Source: Caldisericaceae bacterium (GTDB taxonomy: Bacteria; Calditrichota; Calditrichia; Calditrichales; Calditrichaceae). Taken from it: a stretch of 7,233 nt of DNA. How positions within the stretch are numbered: the stretch's first letter is position 1; each line of letters starts with the position of its first letter. Location: positions 1-7,233 of the forward strand of contig JAGHBR010000087.1 in the NCBI GenBank assembly GCA_021160885.1. The letters run 5' to 3'. This document shows, one piece after another, positions 1 to 7,159 of this stretch. The position numbers were made by a program, and so were the translations under genes. The notes under the pieces were generated by a model. The model did not search any database, had not been told where the DNA came from, and saw only the letters and a program-made list of their open reading frames with translations.

Positions 1-69
1 GCTGCCATTTTCCACCTCGCCCTTGTTATCACAAACAAAGATATTCGTCAAGGGATGTATTTTAATTAG
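1..69 (+). CDS. 3' end of an unidentified gene entering from the left (partial)
   Basis: The window opens in an uninterrupted plus-strand frame of 22 codons that ends at TAG (67-69). The peptide ends in ITNKDIRQGMYFN and begins with a hydrophobic run (AAIFHLALVI), so it reads like a genuine protein tail. It is too short to assign to a family, and an open frame of this length can occur by chance. An A-rich stretch follows the stop, with no clear terminator. The gene has the same orientation as the damaged bacilliredoxin downstream, about 300 bases away. No function is proposed. Confidence 0.35.
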   Translation, partial: AAIFHLALVITNKDIRQGMYFN

Positions 70-197
70 AAAAAAAACAAACACAATCTTTGCGCTAATG
101 TTCCTTTACAAAATAGACAAAGTCAGGGAATTAAATTAGCAAAAAGATGGTTTTGGATTTTTTAATTATCAAAAGAAACGAAGAATTCTCTATCTAC

Positions 198-217
198 AAG
201 AAACCTTTGAAAAAATC
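198..217 (+). repeat. Left terminal inverted repeat of the palindromic element
   Basis: These 20 bases are perfectly complementary to 314-333. The match stops on both sides: 197 is C opposite A334, and 218 is G opposite T313. This defines the arm exactly. Confidence 0.8.
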
Positions 218-233
218 GGGGATTCTCCAAACC

Positions 234-305
234 TGTCATTCCGCACTTGATGCGGAATCTTATATTTACAATAACTTAGAGATTCCCGCCTGCGCGGAAA
301 TGACA
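234..305. repeat. Nested inner palindromes of the TGTCATTCC type
   Basis: ATTCCGCA (238-245) pairs with TGCGGAAT (251-258) in a perfect 8-bp stem with a 5-nt loop. A second, imperfect hairpin follows at about 282-299, where TTCCCGC faces GCGGAAA across a CTGC loop. It looks like a once-symmetrical arm that has lost one G to an A. The outer ends, TGTCATT and AATGACA, pair across the whole segment. In RNA this could form either one long rod or two adjacent hairpins. Confidence 0.7.
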
Positions 306-313
306 TTCTTAAT

Positions 314-333
314 GATTTTTTCAAAGGTTTCTT
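314..333 (-). repeat. Right terminal inverted repeat of the palindromic element
   Basis: This is the exact reverse complement of 198-217. With a 96-bp interior, the arms could also pair as a long RNA stem if the region is transcribed towards the bacilliredoxin frame. Confidence 0.8.
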
Positions 334-369
334 AAAATCAATACCGTTCTTCTCGCTACCCAAGAAGAA

Positions 370-768
370 ATGGTTGCTCATATGCGACAGGAAGTGACGG
401 CCCCGGATTTTGAGGAATTGCAACCATGAGAAAACGTCAACCAAAACCTCAATTTACCCGACACAACCTTTGTCTTTATTAATTCGATTTGTGGTTGTTC
501 TGCTGGTAGTGCAAGGCCTGCACTTAAGTTGGCTGTTAATCATCAAAGCCTGCCAGATCGCCAGCCAATCTGCTTTGCAGGCGTGGATTTGGAAAGTGTA
601 GCCAGTGTGCGTGAAAGAATTACGCAATGCCCGGCTTCTTCCCCTTCTATGGCTCTTTTTAAGGACGGAAAACTGGTCTATTTTATGCCAGGACATCAAA
701 TAGAGGGCCGTTTCGTGGAGGAAATTGCCCGGAATTTACGAGCTGTTTTCGATCAGCATTGTGCCTGA
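370..768 (+). pseudogene. Bacilliredoxin (BrxA/BrxB family), interrupted by an in-frame TGA
   Basis: BrxA/BrxB-family proteins are small thioredoxin-like proteins with a Cys-Gly-Cys active site. They remove bacillithiol from S-thiolated cytosolic proteins. Taking the ATG at 370 as residue 1, the frame opens with MVAHMRQEV and FEEL, the usual family start, then meets TGA at codon 20 (427-429). The same frame continues without another stop to TGA at 766-768. This second part has the active site SICGCSAGSARPAL (Cys41 and Cys43), then SSPSMALFKDGKLVYF, the HQIEG motif and the C-terminal FDQHC. Total length would be about 132 residues, close to the family's ~140. The stop lies at a non-catalytic position where relatives often carry proline. 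There is no clear ribosome-binding site at 370. Just upstream, R-Y-P (354-362) is offset by one base from the EEMV that follows, which hints at a further indel. The mobile repeat ends at 333. The family call is secure; loss of function is likely but a sequencing error is possible. Confidence 0.8.
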
Positions 769-777
769 TTTCATATT

Positions 778-809
778 TTAGCGGGTGTAGCCTTGCCTGT
801 ACTCGCTAA
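778..809. terminator. Hairpin between convergent genes, possible bidirectional terminator
   Basis: TTAGCGGGTGTAG (778-790) pairs with 797-809 to give a 13-bp stem with three G-T wobbles and a 6-nt loop. It fills the 41-nt gap between the bacilliredoxin stop (768) and the trmO stop (810-812). Neither side has a strong uninterrupted T-run; the plus-strand side reads TTATTTGATTT. Position supports a terminator; sequence alone gives moderate support. Confidence 0.5.
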
Positions 810-1301
810 TTATTTGATTTGGCGTCGTCCTTTACGTTTGGCCTCTTCTGGATCAATCTGATCCACCCAGCCATCGCGCGTATTCTGTCGGCTGTCTAAT
901 TGTTTGGTAAAGGGTTTAATATCAAGTACTGGGGTACCATCCACCAGGTCAAGGTCACTTACCCAAATTTTATTCCCTTCGATTTTCTCCAGCCTGACCA
1001 AACTTAAGCCAATGGGATTGGGCCTGGCCGGTGATCTGGTGGCAAAAATTCCTTTTTCTTTATTATGGAAAAATGGAACGACCTTCAATTTTTTCTCTTT
1101 TTTTAAATGCATGTGAACAATCAAAAAAATATGAGAAAAATCTTCCAAATGTTCAAGCCCGGCAACAAATTCTGGTCTTAGTTTCACATAACCTTTAAAG
1201 CCCTTTGCGTAAATAGGCTGAACAGGAACCTGGTTCGGGTCCTTATGTTCAGTGCAGATGTACCCAATGGGCTCGTAACAAATTTTTTTAATTTTATTCA
1301 T
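810..1301 (-). CDS. trmO: TrmO/TsaA-type tRNA (N6-threonylcarbamoyladenosine-37) N6-methyltransferase
   Basis: In E. coli, TrmO uses S-adenosylmethionine to methylate t6A at position 37 of threonine tRNAs. This 163-aa protein has the family hallmarks in order: PIGYI near residues 11-15, the DFSH motif (54-57), the long signature GIFATRSPARPNPIGLS (84-100) and DGTPVLDIKP (121-130). The C-terminal ~33 residues are charged (EEAKRKGRRQIK). It is shorter than the ~235-aa E. coli enzyme because it lacks the extra C-terminal domain, like many archaeal and bacterial TsaA-only versions. The ATG at 1301 was chosen because the family begins just before the PIG motif. An in-frame upstream ATG at 1403 would add 34 residues lying wholly inside the preceding gene. 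GGA at 1312-1310 lies 8 nt before the ATG. The start overlaps the stop of the upstream hydrolase gene (ATGAATAA), which favours translational coupling. Family assignment is strong; the exact tRNA substrate is inferred. Confidence 0.88.
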   Translation of the reverse strand: MNKIKKICYEPIGYICTEHKDPNQVPVQPIYAKGFKGYVKLRPEFVAGLEHLEDFSHIFLIVHMHLKKEKKLKVVPFFHNKEKGIFATRSPARPNPIGLSLVRLEKIEGNKIWVSDLDLVDGTPVLDIKPFTKQLDSRQNTRDGWVDQIDPEEAKRKGRRQIK

Positions 1302-2322
1302 GTTGGTTTTCCAAAAATTTTTTAATGATTTGCGCGACTTTTTTAAGATTGCACCCAATCCCCAGATGTCCACAGGAATCATTAAGCACAACTTTTTGAG
1401 CATGGATCAGATCGACAAATTGAATGGCTTTAATTGGATTTACCATATGATCGGTTTGTACGACAATGATCAAAGCACTTGCTTTAACTCTCCGGGCAGC
1501 TTTTTGCAAACTACCTCCGTAGGCTTTACTCACATCGTGCAACAACATGGCTCTGGTTTGTGCGGCAAAATTTTGATTCGTAAATATTTGAGGCTCTCCT
1601 TCATAAAATTTTTTGAATTGAGCTTTTACTTGCGGCATAGTCCAGTTTTCCACCACCCAGCCCGGAGTTCTGATATTCAACGTTGTAAGCGAACTCAATT
1701 GTCCACGAATAGTGTCTGCCGGAACTCCATATCTCCAGCCAATGGTTAGAATATTCAGTAATTGTTGCCAGAATAAGTAATCGTAAGAAGAGAGTTGTGG
1801 AGTGCCTACGTAAGGAATGGCCTTTTCCATAAAGTCGGGATAACGTACCATCCATTCAAAAGTTTGCATGCCTCCCATAGAACCACCGATAATAGCGTAA
1901 AGATGATTAATTTGCAGATGCCTGGTTAAAAGCAGATATTGTGAATTCACCATATCGGCAATGGAAAAAGTGGGAAATTTCTCACCCGGTTGCAGCCTGC
2001 TGTTTGAAGGCGATGAAGAAATACCATTGCCTAAAGCATCCACCGCAATGATATAAAATGCACTACTGTCAATTAATCCCTGTGGGCCAATAAATTTACC
2101 CAGGTGTTCGCTGGCGCCGCCAAACCAGCTGGGAAAGAGTACAACATTGTCTCTTTTAGCATTTAATTTTCCAAATGTTCGATAGCCTATTTTGCACTCT
2201 TTAATTACCTGTCCATTCTCCAATTTAAAATCGCCTAAATAGGCAAACTGCTGTTTTCCGGCAATTAACGTAGATAGTTGAAGCAACAAAATAAGCAAAC
2301 TAAATTTTGCCAAAAGTCTCAT
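1294..2322 (-). CDS. Exported alpha/beta hydrolase, MetX (homoserine O-acetyltransferase)-like
   Basis: The 342-aa protein begins with a signal peptide: Arg2 and Lys6, then a leucine-rich hydrophobic core to about residue 20, with probable cleavage near Ala21-Gly22. There is no lipobox cysteine. The mature part follows the MetX-like pattern: YRTFGKLNAKRDNVVLFPSW (47-66), a WFGGASEHLG oxyanion-type loop (66-75), DALGNGISSSPSNS (95-108), the nucleophile elbow GGSMGGMQ with Ser148, RYPDFMEKAIPYVGTP (160-175), and the likely acid and base Asp291 (QTDHMVNP) and His319 (CGHLGI). True MetX acylates homoserine in the cytosol. An export signal and a shortened C-terminal part argue against methionine synthesis and for a hydrolase or acyltransferase acting in the periplasm or outside the cell. 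The substrate is unknown. Cys317 and Cys324 flank the catalytic His and could form a disulfide. The start has a clear GAGG signal. The gene lies 25 nt after the DUF4445 gene and overlaps trmO by 8 nt. Confidence 0.82.
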   Translation of the reverse strand: MRLLAKFSLLILLLQLSTLIAGKQQFAYLGDFKLENGQVIKECKIGYRTFGKLNAKRDNVVLFPSWFGGASEHLGKFIGPQGLIDSSAFYIIAVDALGNGISSSPSNSRLQPGEKFPTFSIADMVNSQYLLLTRHLQINHLYAIIGGSMGGMQTFEWMVRYPDFMEKAIPYVGTPQLSSYDYLFWQQLLNILTIGWRYGVPADTIRGQLSSLTTLNIRTPGWVVENWTMPQVKAQFKKFYEGEPQIFTNQNFAAQTRAMLLHDVSKAYGGSLQKAARRVKASALIIVVQTDHMVNPIKAIQFVDLIHAQKVVLNDSCGHLGIGCNLKKVAQIIKKFLENQHE

Positions 2323-2326
2323 ATTT

Positions 2327-2331
2327 ACCTC
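2327..2331 (-). promoter_or_regulatory. Ribosome-binding site of the exported hydrolase gene
   Basis: On the minus strand GAGGT lies upstream of the ATG at 2322, with 5 nt between GAGG and the start codon. It is the clearest Shine-Dalgarno match in the window and fixes the start that includes the signal peptide. Confidence 0.65.
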
Positions 2332-2347
2332 GCCATCAATTATACGA

Positions 2348-4204
2348 TTAGATACGTCTTTTAGTTAATTTAAGATGTTCCACAAAAACTTCCTGAAATT
2401 GCGGATCAGAGGCTAATTCAACCAATTCAGAACGACTGGCCAGTTCTTGTGTTACTTTTCTTAATTTTTTATTTAACAAAAATTCCCGAACACCCTCCAG
2501 CGAGCCATTGCCAATGAATTGCACACGATCTTCATCAATTGCCGGAATCGTGCCCAGGGCCATCATGCTGGCCGCTCTGATATAATTCCCAAAAGCTCCG
2601 GCAATAATAATCTTATCTATTTGCTCAGGAGTCATTTGTCTTTGTTTAAGCAGCAAACACCAGGCACTACTTATGGCTCCGTTGGCCAGTTGAAAGTTGC
2701 GGATATCCTGTTGGGTTAAAAAAATGTCCGCAATAGCGCCTTCGGCCTTGCTAACCAGTAAAATCTTGGTCTGTTGCGCATTACCGATCAACAGTCTGTT
2801 ATTCCAAAATGTGTCCGCATGCTGTTCCACAATTCGACCGTCTTCCGAAATTACCTGTTGTTCTCTTAAAAAATGGATTATGTGAAACAGTCCACTTCCA
2901 CAAATCCCGCGAGCTGGCTCATCGTCAATTGTTTTAAAAACAATTGATTCGCCCTGCCTCTTTAAATCGATCAGAGCGCCCGGAATAGCTCTCATGCCCT
3001 GAGAAATATTAGCCCCTTCCAGAGCCGGCCCTGCCGGTGCTGAAGTTGCAAACAGTTGCCCATCATGCTTTAAGACGACTTCACAATTGGTGCCAATATC
3101 AATTAATAATACATTCTCCTGCCCATTTGTCAGCTCAGCGGCCAGCATGTCCGAAACAATATCCCCGCCAACAAATCCACCAATGAGTGGAAAACTGATT
3201 ACCATCGGTAAGTTTAGTTTTCCCCGATCCAAGAATAAATTGAATTGTTTGAGCATCGATGAAAACACTGGTTTGAAAGGGAAAACACCTACATATTGAG
3301 GCGAAACTCCCCAAAACAAGTGGATCATCACAGTGTTGCCAGCAATAACCGTCAGGTAAATATTCGAGGGAGATATTTGATGTTGAATGCAAAGCTGTTC
3401 GATAACCTCAGCTAGCGCCTGCCGCACGATGTTCATTAATTTCAAAGCATTTTCACTGCCCTGTGAAGCGAAACTAATACGCGAGATCAAATCCGAACCG
3501 AAGGGAGATTGAGGGTTAGGAAAAACAGCATAATCAAGTGTAGTACCGGCTGTTAAATCGAGCAACAGCACCCCAATAGTCGTTGTTCCCAGGTCGATGG
3601 CCAATCCAAAGCAAGACGAACGCGTGTCTCCCGGCTCAAAATCGATAATTTGATCTTCAAAAAGGGTCAAGGTTAACTCACCCTGCTGAGCTCTCAAAGT
3701 ATGTGGAATTTTAGGCAATACATGATCCGCCATAAAAAATTGTTGGTTGCTTTCTATTGTGTTCAAATATCTAAAGATCAATTCCAGATCACTGCGGGCA
3801 TTTTCAAGTTCTTTTAAGGTAATTTTGAAATGAATTTTTTTTACAGGCGGATCAAATTCAACCATTTTATGAGTTAGCCTGTCATGCGCAACCTGGGGTG
3901 ATAATCGCAGTTCATCGGGCAGAAAAATTTCGCAATCGTCGGTCACTCGAGTAATGCATGCTAAGCGGAAGCCCTGCTGACATTCCTGAGGGCTTAAAAG
4001 AGTTTCTTCCTGTAAATTGGGCGGTTGCGCGCCATTTAAAAACTTTACTTTACACTTTCCACAAACACCAGCCCCACCACAAGGCAATTGCAAATTAATT
4101 CCGGCGCTTAACAAAGCCTCAGAAAGTGTTAAATTCTTTTGAACTATTAAATTAACATCATCAGGGCGAATTGTTAATAAAATTGTTTTGTGAGGATTGG
4201 GCAT
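2348..4204 (-). CDS. Ferredoxin/ASKHA protein of the DUF4445 family (RACo/RamA-like corrinoid-protein activator)
   Basis: This 618-aa cytosolic protein matches the usual 600-650 aa of the family. Residues ~7-95 form a plant-type [2Fe-2S] ferredoxin domain with ligands Cys42, Cys48, Cys51 and Cys83 (CX5CX2CX31C). A linker follows to ~197, then an actin-like ATPase core. The core contains GLAIDLGTTTIG (200-211), VIAGNTVMIHLFWGV (286-300), GGFVGGDIVSDMLAA (342-356), LLIDIGTNCEVVL (366-378), APAGPALEGANISQGMRA (389-406), GICGSGL (433-439), AGAFGNYI (535-542) and IGNGSLEGV (564-572). Characterised relatives couple ATP hydrolysis to reductive reactivation of Co(II) corrinoid proteins in methyl-transfer pathways. 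No corrinoid protein or methyltransferase is encoded in this window, so the partner is unknown. Cys374 sits in the phosphate-2 motif where many relatives have Gly or Ala. The ATG at 4204 immediately precedes the ferredoxin fold. No Shine-Dalgarno is visible in the 16-nt gap after the kinase stop, suggesting coupled translation. Confidence 0.88.
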   Translation of the reverse strand: MPNPHKTILLTIRPDDVNLIVQKNLTLSEALLSAGINLQLPCGGAGVCGKCKVKFLNGAQPPNLQEETLLSPQECQQGFRLACITRVTDDCEIFLPDELRLSPQVAHDRLTHKMVEFDPPVKKIHFKITLKELENARSDLELIFRYLNTIESNQQFFMADHVLPKIPHTLRAQQGELTLTLFEDQIIDFEPGDTRSSCFGLAIDLGTTTIGVLLLDLTAGTTLDYAVFPNPQSPFGSDLISRISFASQGSENALKLMNIVRQALAEVIEQLCIQHQISPSNIYLTVIAGNTVMIHLFWGVSPQYVGVFPFKPVFSSMLKQFNLFLDRGKLNLPMVISFPLIGGFVGGDIVSDMLAAELTNGQENVLLIDIGTNCEVVLKHDGQLFATSAPAGPALEGANISQGMRAIPGALIDLKRQGESIVFKTIDDEPARGICGSGLFHIIHFLREQQVISEDGRIVEQHADTFWNNRLLIGNAQQTKILLVSKAEGAIADIFLTQQDIRNFQLANGAISSAWCLLLKQRQMTPEQIDKIIIAGAFGNYIRAASMMALGTIPAIDEDRVQFIGNGSLEGVREFLLNKKLRKVTQELASRSELVELASDPQFQEVFVEHLKLTKRRI

Positions 4205-4220
4205 GGTACGTCAAATTCAT

Positions 4221-7145
4221 TTAATTAGATTTCACTATCTGATTAGTCTTATTTCTGTTCAAAACCTTTCGAACCCGTTTTAGCAATTCATTTAATTTAA
4301 AAGGTTTTTGGATAAATTCAATACTATCCAAATCCGCCTCATTAAGGATATCATTGTCGGAATAACCGGAAATGAAAATGAATTTGACATCGGGATTGCT
4401 TTTAAGTATTTGCAGGTGGAATTCAACTCCATTAACTCTGGGCATTACAATGTCCGAAATGATGAGATCAATTTGATCGGCACTTAAGGCAAAAATTTCC
4501 AATGCTTCTGCCCCGTCGATGGCTTCCAGAACACGGTAACCATGATTGTAAAGTGTTTCGACGATCACCTGTCTTACTGTAGGATCATCTTCAACGACCA
4601 AAATGGTTTCATTTCCTCTTAAATCATCCAATAAAAGCAATTCATCTTCTTCAATTTCATCAACAATTGCCTTTGAATCGGAAGCCTTTGGCAAATAAAT
4701 AGAAAAGGCGGTACCCTGTCCTACCTGACTTTGTACTGTAATATGCCCTTTTGCCTGTTTTACAATTCCATAAACTGTAGCCAGGCCCAAACCTGTTCCA
4801 ACGCCTTTTTCTTTGGTTGTAAAAAAAGGTTCAAAAATATGTTTTAAAATGTGCTCATCAATTCCGGAACCCGTATCTCCAATAATTAAAAGAGCATATT
4901 CTCCTTCTCGTACTTCAGGATGCTTGGCACAATAGCCGGCATCCAAAACAACATTTTTTGTTTCAATAAAAAGTTTGCCACCTCGCGGCATGGCATCTTT
5001 TGCATTTACTGCTAAATTTAAAATAATTTGTTCAATTTTACTTTCATCAAATTGTACAGGATACAAATCTGCCGAAAGCCGTGTAATGACTTCAATATGT
5101 TCGCCAATAATCCGTTGAATCATGGAAATCATTCCGCTAATCAACTTGTTTAGCTCAATCGTCTTGGTTTGAAAAACCTGTTTCCGACTGAAGGAAAGTA
5201 ATTGCGAGGTCAAATTAGAAGCTCGTTCACCAGCCTGCCTTATTTGTCCGATATATTTGAGCAAAGGATTATCAGCCTTCAATTGGCGGCTCATCATATC
5301 TGCATAACCATTAATAACAGTTAAAATGTTATTAAAATCGTGAGCAATACCACCGGCTAACATCCCGATAGCTTCCATTTTCTGCGATTGCAAAAATTGT
5401 TCTTCCAACTCCTTTTGTTGTGTAATATCGATTTGCAACCCCCACATCCAATGAAGCTGCCCATCCTCTACATATCCAAAATAAGAATTATTGAAATATC
5501 TATGCTTACCATCTCCGCATTTTTCAATGCTTTCTTTCAGATCCATCCTAAAATTATTGTTTACGAACTCTTTCAGAGTAGTTATGCTTTTTGAATGATC
5601 AATACTGAATGCAGCCGGGGTCTGCCCGATTATTTCATGGGCGCCCTTTTTATGATACATTTTTACCAGTGCATCATTTACTTCAGAAAACTTACCTTCG
5701 TAAAGAATTTTTTTGGCAATTTCGGTGGCTGGTAAATCAATAGAAATGGGCTCAGAAAATTCAAGCTGCCAAATACCTACCAATGAATTTTCTACAAAAT
5801 TTTGATATTTGAAAGTTTTCTCGGTCAATGCACGGTGGGCTTGTCTGATCTCGGTTAAATCTTTTATGATTAATTGAATATAGTTTTGCCTCCCAAAGGA
5901 AATTTTGCTTGCCAGCGCTTCTGCTTCGACATGCTTACCATCGTTACTCAAAAAGCAAATACTAAATCGTTTATTTTTACCAGCTTTTACTGTTTTTACT
6001 AATTTTTTTAAATAATGTTGTTTGGCTTTAGACGCACTATGTTTATGAATTTCCAGGCAAATTTGATCAAAGGGCTTGCCTAATAAATCCTTTTTAGAAA
6101 ATTTTAACAGATTTATTGCAGTAGCATTACATTCAACGATTTTTTGATTTTGCAATAAAAAAACAGCGTCATTCGAATTGTTGAATAGCGCTTTATATTT
6201 AGAGCTAGATTCTAAAAGTTTTTTCTGGAAAAGTTTTCTCTGTGTAATGTCTCTGATAACTGATAAAATAACTCGTTGCGTTCCTATTTTAAATGAATGC
6301 GCATTAATTTCTACTTCGATCAGATGCCCATCTTTATCAAGATACTGAGTTTCAACAAAAAAATGACCTTTTTCAACCAGCTCATGCAAACAATTTTTGA
6401 TGCGTGTCCTCTCTGGCTCAGGTTTTAAATCCAAAAAAGTAAGATTTCTCAATTCATTCAGAGAATAACCAGTTAATTCACAGGCTGCATAATTGGCTTC
6501 GATGCAATTCCCCGGTGAGAGATCATCTTTTAGATTCCACAGAATAATTGCATCACGAGCTTTGTTGAAAATCTCATAAAAAAGGTAAGGGCGCTCTTCA
6601 ATCAAAAATTCCGTTGAAGCATTTTCCCTATTTTGCTGAAGTGAATGCAGGGAATAAATATTAGAACCATTTTTCTGTGACACTTCCTTATTAGTCCGAG
6701 TTTTGAATGATTCTATTTTATAGTAGGCATCAGTTAAAGATTTTAGTAGTTCAGGCAAATTATTTTTGAGGGCAAAAAGATAATTTTTATGAGATCCGTT
6801 GATCATAATGTCTTTGCCCTGGTAAATAGTCTGGATTTTGCGTCCCTTTAGTCCCACACAGGCCACAAAATTAGTTTCGAAGTCTCTCTCAATCAGAAAT
6901 TCATCGGATCCTGTTTGTAAACGTATTAAACCAGTAAAGGTTTTGACAGCACCTTTCCGATCCCGAAATTTTTGTTTTTGTTTCTCGGATAAACCAAAAA
7001 GAATGCCAAATACCGTTTTATAAAAAAATAAAGGTAGATCATCAGCCGGAACAGATACGGAAGTAAAATTAAAAGATTCAAGATCAAACTTTGCGGAAGA
7101 ACTAACCCCCTTAAATCCAGTGAGTTCAACAGACTTAATCTTCAT
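4221..7145 (-). CDS. Soluble hybrid histidine kinase: degenerate ATPase-head-like N-terminus, three PAS domains, HisKA-HATPase, receiver
   Basis: This 974-aa protein has no signal peptide or membrane segment and should be cytosolic. Residues 1-~140 resemble the start of SMC/RecF/YhaN-like ATPase heads ([30 protein letters not shown]) but lack a P-loop. PAS domains lie at about 187-302, 315-434 and 445-577; the first and third end in the DITQ motif and the second in DLTE. The third carries a long insert of the SEPISIDLP type. The HisKA box is GGIAHDFNN with phospho-acceptor His602. The HATPase has the N-box around Asn710 and Asn714, GDTGSGID (756-763), the F-box FEPFFTTK (771-778) and GTGLGLA (783-789). 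A receiver fills ~846-960, with Asp853/Asp854, phospho-acceptor Asp898, Ser926 and Lys947 (KPF). There is no output domain, so phosphate probably passes to a separate protein. All catalytic residues are present. It is the first gene of the run and lies 16 nt before the DUF4445 gene, which it may regulate or sense for. Its signal is unknown. Confidence 0.92.
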   Translation of the reverse strand: MKIKSVELTGFKGVSSSAKFDLESFNFTSVSVPADDLPLFFYKTVFGILFGLSEKQKQKFRDRKGAVKTFTGLIRLQTGSDEFLIERDFETNFVACVGLKGRKIQTIYQGKDIMINGSHKNYLFALKNNLPELLKSLTDAYYKIESFKTRTNKEVSQKNGSNIYSLHSLQQNRENASTEFLIEERPYLFYEIFNKARDAIILWNLKDDLSPGNCIEANYAACELTGYSLNELRNLTFLDLKPEPERTRIKNCLHELVEKGHFFVETQYLDKDGHLIEVEINAHSFKIGTQRVILSVIRDITQRKLFQKKLLESSSKYKALFNNSNDAVFLLQNQKIVECNATAINLLKFSKKDLLGKPFDQICLEIHKHSASKAKQHYLKKLVKTVKAGKNKRFSICFLSNDGKHVEAEALASKISFGRQNYIQLIIKDLTEIRQAHRALTEKTFKYQNFVENSLVGIWQLEFSEPISIDLPATEIAKKILYEGKFSEVNDALVKMYHKKGAHEIIGQTPAAFSIDHSKSITTLKEFVNNNFRMDLKESIEKCGDGKHRYFNNSYFGYVEDGQLHWMWGLQIDITQQKELEEQFLQSQKMEAIGMLAGGIAHDFNNILTVINGYADMMSRQLKADNPLLKYIGQIRQAGERASNLTSQLLSFSRKQVFQTKTIELNKLISGMISMIQRIIGEHIEVITRLSADLYPVQFDESKIEQIILNLAVNAKDAMPRGGKLFIETKNVVLDAGYCAKHPEVREGEYALLIIGDTGSGIDEHILKHIFEPFFTTKEKGVGTGLGLATVYGIVKQAKGHITVQSQVGQGTAFSIYLPKASDSKAIVDEIEEDELLLLDDLRGNETILVVEDDPTVRQVIVETLYNHGYRVLEAIDGAEALEIFALSADQIDLIISDIVMPRVNGVEFHLQILKSNPDVKFIFISGYSDNDILNEADLDSIEFIQKPFKLNELLKRVRKVLNRNKTNQIVKSN

Positions 7146-7150
7146 ATTTT

Positions 7151-7159
7151 TCCATCCCT
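7151..7159 (-). promoter_or_regulatory. Ribosome-binding site of the hybrid kinase gene
   Basis: On the minus strand the leader reads AGGGATGGA before the ATG at 7145. AGGGA lies 9 nt and GGA 5 nt from the start codon. Together with the natural MKIKSVEL beginning, this supports the chosen start. The remaining leader to 7233 is AT-rich; no convincing promoter boxes are seen before the window ends. Confidence 0.5.

Larger units (their letters stand above)
198..333. mobile_element. MITE-like palindromic element with 20-bp perfect terminal inverted repeats
   Basis: The 136-bp unit starts with AAGAAACCTTTGAAAAAATC (198-217) and ends with its exact reverse complement (314-333). Between them is a second inverted pair: TGTCATT at 234-240 and AATGACA at 299-305. 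Inside that pair are two small hairpins. The element has no room for a transposase, so it would have to be moved in trans. No clear target-site duplication is visible: the left flank reads ATCTAC and the right flank AAAATC. The inner TGTCATTCC...GGAATGACA architecture is common to short interspersed palindromic repeats in many bacterial genomes. The classification as a MITE is inferred from structure alone. It ends 36 bp before the first bacilliredoxin-like ATG. Confidence 0.7.
70..369. other. Non-coding stretch containing a palindromic repeat element
   Basis: No protein-like frame is seen in these 300 bases. Bases 70-197 are AT-rich, with an A-tract at 70-77; I see no convincing promoter, tRNA or riboswitch there. 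Bases 198-333 are the MITE-like element described separately. Bases 334-369 join the element to the first bacilliredoxin-like codons. Short open frames crossing the stretch only translate the repeat. On the minus strand they give the peptide signatures PRRRES and HQVRND, and on the plus strand CHSALDAES and PACAEMT. These are familiar by-products of this class of bacterial palindromic repeat, not real proteins. Confidence 0.6.

Noticed and set aside
147..369. Possible original bacilliredoxin start at 147, because removing exactly 198-333 puts it in frame with 370
   Set aside because: The chance of such a frame match is one in three. The resulting N-terminal extension is longer than in the family and does not resemble it, and the insertion boundary is not fixed by a target duplication.
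427..429. TGA read as selenocysteine, or UGA recoded as an amino acid
   Set aside because: The position is not the catalytic Cys, which is intact 21-23 codons later. No SECIS-like hairpin stands out after the codon, and the same gene ends naturally in TGA. A nonsense change is simpler.
190..444. 84-codon minus-strand open frame and a 62-codon plus-strand frame at 147-335
   Set aside because: Both are translations of the palindromic element (PRRRES/HQVRND and CHSALDAES/PACAEMT signatures) plus flanks. They have no conserved domain.
1302..1403. Longer TrmO start at 1403
   Set aside because: The extra 34 residues lie wholly inside the hydrolase gene in another frame and precede the normal family beginning. 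The ATG at 1301 has a GGA signal and the usual N-terminus.
1300..1855. Open frames of 84-149 codons inside the hydrolase gene in other frames
   Set aside because: They overlap a well-supported gene, lack recognisable motifs and have no start signals, so they are frame shadows.
2339..2344. Minus-strand TATAAT upstream of the exported hydrolase as a promoter -10 box
   Set aside because: The best -35 candidate (TTAACT, 18 nt away) is weak, and transcription would begin only about 10 nt before the ATG. In AT-rich DNA this is likely coincidental.
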